A stretch of 64,000 bases of DNA, taken from contig NZ_GL872418.1 of NCBI RefSeq assembly GCF_000192225.1, positions 62,001 to 126,000 of the forward strand. The letters are read 5' to 3'. The notes below the pieces were generated by a model, which saw nothing but the letters and a program-made list of their open reading frames with translations, was not told where the DNA came from and did not search any database. How positions within the stretch are numbered: the first letter of the stretch is position 1; every line of letters begins with the position of its first letter. This document shows, piece by piece, positions 62,201-64,000 of this stretch. The stretch comes from Capnocytophaga sp. oral taxon 338 str. F0234 (lineage in GTDB: Bacteria; Bacteroidota; Bacteroidia; Flavobacteriales; Flavobacteriaceae). The position numbers and the translations under genes were made by a program.

Positions 62201-62380
62201 CTCAATACATCACTTACCACTTTGCTTACTTTATTGGCAATCTTCATCTTTGGTGGAGAAACCCTAAGAGGATTCATGTTTGCTATGATTATTGGAGTTG
62301 TAGTAGGTACTTATTCTTCTATCTTTGTAGCTACTCCTTTAGTGTATGACTCTTCTAAAAAAGATAAAGATAAGAAATAA
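59267..62380 (+). CDS. secDF: Fused protein translocase subunit SecDF
   Basis: A 1037-aa fusion of SecD and SecF that uses the proton gradient to finish Sec-dependent export across the inner membrane. SecD part: N-terminal helix, LKEGLDLKGGINVTLQVSV, P1 domain, GPSLGQEAITSGFIS, and TM4 TIGMSIDANVIIFERIREEL. SecF part from about residue 735: TRGFDQGIDFVGGRSYQI and IGYSLNDTVIIFDRIREEVG. A Ser/Thr/Lys-rich insert lies at about 280-330. It is monocistronic; the fusion is usual in Bacteroidota. Confidence 0.95.
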   Translation: MQNKGFIKLFALLFGLVSVYQLTFTFVANYQERKAEKFAAQKVPTSVEDYSHKREKIVARYLDSITNEPVYNLGITSYTYKEVKDRELKEGLDLKGGINVTLQVSVHDILRGLADNSKNANFEKALAQADKRLRETDQSYIDLFFEAFEATGAKLSAADIFGNKILSAQITPQMSNSQVQPIIRRKVDESISSAFEVLRKRIDKFGVTNPDIKKLGNSGRISVELPGAKDISRVKNLLQSTAQLEFWETFKAADFSSFFSQLNAALQAKETPQTAKSKTEEATSSQATDTLSTLAKSDTLAHNEVDSLLNKTAQKKDSITPAEKNPLFDLFQLTQGESSPSIGYFLASDTTKLLSYLHSDDAKRLQPAELKNAKFVFGKPHKLTDLQQLYRMFMSFEYEQAYPAEAKNFKDRLQGLLRKSDLVELYALRGNRNNEPPLNGSVVTEATQTYDNHNQPCVSMNMDIKGAKIWENLTGKVFTEKGNIAIVLDNIVYSAPSVTTGPISGGSTQITGNFTVAEAQDLANVLRAGKLPASADIVQSVIVGPSLGQEAITSGFISFAIAGLIIFFWMLLYYGRVGVFADIALLFNILLMFGILVSINSVLTLPGIAGIVLTIGMSIDANVIIFERIREELRTGKILSQAVHDGFSHAITSVLDANITTFLTGAVLFVFGSGPIKGFATTLMIGIITTIFTAVFITRLLIDNYVAKGKDLSFSTSFSKNILTNVEIDFLSKRKIWYIVSSILILISLGSMFTRGFDQGIDFVGGRSYQIRFKNPVKTEEISRILKAGKLGSVEVKTFGSANQVRISTKYKYNDESTQTDNEIQQILYEDLKPVMGADISYDEFMSGEGLGVMKSDKTGPSIAEDIKSSAVWAIIGSLVIIFGYILVRFRKWQFSMGAVAALTHDVTITLGAFSLLYSVMPFSLEIDQQFIAAILTVIGYSLNDTVIIFDRIREEVGKGGWKASVLNHAISTTLSRTLNTSLTTLLTLLAIFIFGGETLRGFMFAMIIGVVVGTYSSIFVATPLVYDSSKKDKDKK

Positions 62381-62405
62381 ACTTTACTACCATTTAATCA
62401 AATAG

Positions 62406-62441
62406 AAATCTGTGAGAAGAAATCTTTTCACAGATTTTTTT
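62406..62441 (+). terminator. secDF terminator
   Basis: AAATCTGTGA (62406-62415) pairs with TCACAGATTT (62428-62437), followed by a run of T. It ends just 8 nt before the next ATG. Confidence 0.75.
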
Positions 62442-62448
62442 ATAAGTT

Positions 62449-63717
62449 ATGAAAGATATATATGATGTTATTATCATAGGAGCAGGAGCTTGTGGACTTT
62501 TTACTGCTATAAACATGGCTGAAATAGCTCCTAAGAAAAAGATTCTTATTCTAGAGAAAGGAAAAGAAGCTCTTGGTAAAGTTCGCATCTCAGGAGGAGG
62601 ACGTTGTAATCTTACCAATGCTCAAGAGAATATTCATGAATTTATCAAGAATTATCCGCGAGGAAGTAGAGAACTTTTAAGTTCTTTCTCTCGTTTCTCC
62701 AATAAGGATACTATTAATTGGTTTAAGCAGCATGGAGTTTCTCTTAAGGAAGAGGTAGGTGGACGTATTTTTCCTCTCTCTAACTCTTCTCTAACTGTTA
62801 TAAACTGCTTTCTTTCCTTAGCAGAAAAATATGGTATACAAATCCTATACAAGCAGAATGTAACTGCCTTTTCATATCAAGAAAGATTATGGGAAGTAAC
62901 CTTATCTGATACCTCTTTGCATGCCAAGCACCTTGTGATAACCACAGGAAGTAACCCTAAAGTGTGGCAACTGTTATCCCATTTAGGTCATACTATTATA
63001 CCTCCTGTACCTTCTCTTTTTACTTTTGCTACCAAGGATTCCTTTATTGAAAATCTTGCAGGAATCAGCACTCGTGTAACAGTAAAATTATTGGATTCAA
63101 ATTACCACCCTCTAAAGGCATCCTATGTAGAAAAACAAGGTGTCACTGGGGATTTACTCATTACTCACTGGGGATTCAGTGGACCTGCTATTTTAAAACT
63201 CTCCTCCTTCTTTTCTAGAATTTTAGCCTTGCTTAACTATACCTTCCTTATACAAGTTAACTGGTTAGTTGAGGAAGAACATACTCTTTCCTTTTCAGAA
63301 GCCTTAATTATTTTACAAAAAGAAAAACAAAAACATGCCCGGAAGGAATTGCAAAATTATTGTCCTTTCCATTTAGCGAATAAACTTTGGAATAGATTAT
63401 TGGATAATATAAGGATACCTGCCCATCAGCTCTGGGCAGAACTCAATAAAGAACAATTACATTCCTTAGCTGATACTCTTACTGCAAGTATTTTCCATAT
63501 TTCCAATAGGGCTACTTTTAAAGAAGAGTTTGTAACTTCAGGAGGAGTATGTCTGAAAGAAATTGATTTTAAGTCCTTCCGTTCCAAACTATTTCCATCT
63601 CTTTACTTAGGGGGAGAAGTATTGGATATTGATGCTATTACAGGAGGGTTTAATTTTCAAAATGCCTGGACAGGAGGATACCTAATTGCTCAAGCTATGG
63701 CATGCGAATTACGGTGA
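62449..63717 (+). CDS. NAD(P)/FAD-dependent oxidoreductase (BaiN/YhiN, HI0933 family)
   Basis: A 422-aa flavoprotein. The N-terminal Rossmann motif is DVIIIGAGACGLFTAINMAE, followed by the family signature KVRISGGGRCNLTNAQEN and a second nucleotide region VITTGSNPKVW; the C-terminus is LYLGGEVLDIDAITGGFNFQ and NAWTGGYLIAQA. The reaction is not established for this family. Its last 23 nt overlap the convergent gene at 63695. Confidence 0.9.
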   Translation: MKDIYDVIIIGAGACGLFTAINMAEIAPKKKILILEKGKEALGKVRISGGGRCNLTNAQENIHEFIKNYPRGSRELLSSFSRFSNKDTINWFKQHGVSLKEEVGGRIFPLSNSSLTVINCFLSLAEKYGIQILYKQNVTAFSYQERLWEVTLSDTSLHAKHLVITTGSNPKVWQLLSHLGHTIIPPVPSLFTFATKDSFIENLAGISTRVTVKLLDSNYHPLKASYVEKQGVTGDLLITHWGFSGPAILKLSSFFSRILALLNYTFLIQVNWLVEEEHTLSFSEALIILQKEKQKHARKELQNYCPFHLANKLWNRLLDNIRIPAHQLWAELNKEQLHSLADTLTASIFHISNRATFKEEFVTSGGVCLKEIDFKSFRSKLFPSLYLGGEVLDIDAITGGFNFQNAWTGGYLIAQAMACELR

Positions 63718-64000
63718 AAGTAGGATAATTATCACGCTTATATTCTACTCTGAATCCATACTCACTAAGCCTTTTAAACAATGCTTCATCAAAGTAATAG
63801 GGGATTCTCCAATCATAAGGCTGAACCCGTACATACTGTGGCTTATTATGCAGGATAATAGGTATTTCCCTTAGTTGAGAGAGTACAGTGAGCATATCTC
63901 GCAACCCAAGTCCCTGTATCATTACCTGTTCTTCTTCTACAGAGAGATTCGCACTAGGATACTTGCGATTTTGTTTGATAGGAGTAAGTTTATCATAATT
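63695..64000 (-). CDS. Unidentified gene, 3' part (runs off the window)
   Basis: 102 codons of a minus-strand gene whose start lies beyond 64000. Visible: TPIKQNRKYPSANLSVEEEQ, VMIQGLGLRDMLTVLSQLRE, then YFDEALFKRLSEYGFRVEYK and the end DNYPTFTVIRMP. The frame is open to the window edge, so the ATG at 63922 is internal. No family recognised. Confidence 0.7.
   Translation of the reverse strand, partial: NYDKLTPIKQNRKYPSANLSVEEEQVMIQGLGLRDMLTVLSQLREIPIILHNKPQYVRVQPYDWRIPYYFDEALFKRLSEYGFRVEYKRDNYPTFTVIRMP

Overview
The window is a chromosomal segment from an AT-rich member of the Bacteroidota, family Flavobacteriaceae, most likely Capnocytophaga; the species cannot be fixed from sequence alone. 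Supporting signs are the Bacteroidota promoter signature (TAnnTTTG, several times preceded by TTTG at 19 bp), a SusC/SusD operon, the gliding lipoprotein GldH, a fused SecDF, a DUF6089-uppS-bamA cluster, and lipoproteins whose residues after the Cys resemble the surface-export signal described in Capnocytophaga. No phage, plasmid, intact insertion sequence or CRISPR array was seen.

Layout. 1-8 kb: 5' part of a topoisomerase IV subunit A gene, then bamA, uppS, a DUF6089 protein, a small membrane protein, a hydrolase and pdxJ, all on the minus strand. 8-13 kb: a FeoB-associated Cys-rich peptide, cysE-cysK (cysteine synthesis) behind a 28-bp perfect palindrome, dtd, accD, a YtxH/holin-like envelope cluster and a CAT-anticodon tRNA. 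13-21 kb: clpB, an ADP-ribosylglycohydrolase, tRNA-Ala, an aquaporin, yebC, a TonB-receptor relic, ricT and gldH.

21-40 kb is accessory. It holds lipoproteins, immunity-like proteins (DUF4304, a DUF4240 relic, an LRR/NTF2-like protein, a TPR protein), a methyltransferase, a 21-bp minisatellite and at least six genes broken by in-frame stops or frameshifts. Almost everything reads on the minus strand in tightly overlapping operons. No toxin gene is visible, so it looks like an eroding array of orphan immunity or accessory genes. Inside it sit a membrane-protein/nitroreductase operon and an RND efflux adaptor (30.3-31.4 kb). The matching RND pump lies 8.6 kb away (40.0-43.2 kb), yet the two carry the same promoter/operator block.

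43-53 kb: a C69 dipeptidase, a SusC-SusD-metallohydrolase-DUF4302 uptake operon, and two identical tRNA-Val genes. 53-64 kb is housekeeping: a [2Fe-2S] ferredoxin, a GHMP kinase, a NifU-type Fe-S protein, DUF3822 with a one-helix envelope protein, a RecD-like helicase, Dps, SemiSWEET, SecDF, a BaiN-like flavoprotein and the 3' end of an unidentified gene.

Domain and family calls rest on recognising motifs by eye; no database search was run. The strongest unusual signals are the split but co-regulated RND efflux pair, the operon at 24.7-26.7 kb whose three downstream genes are each damaged, the 28-bp palindrome before cysE, and the minisatellite.
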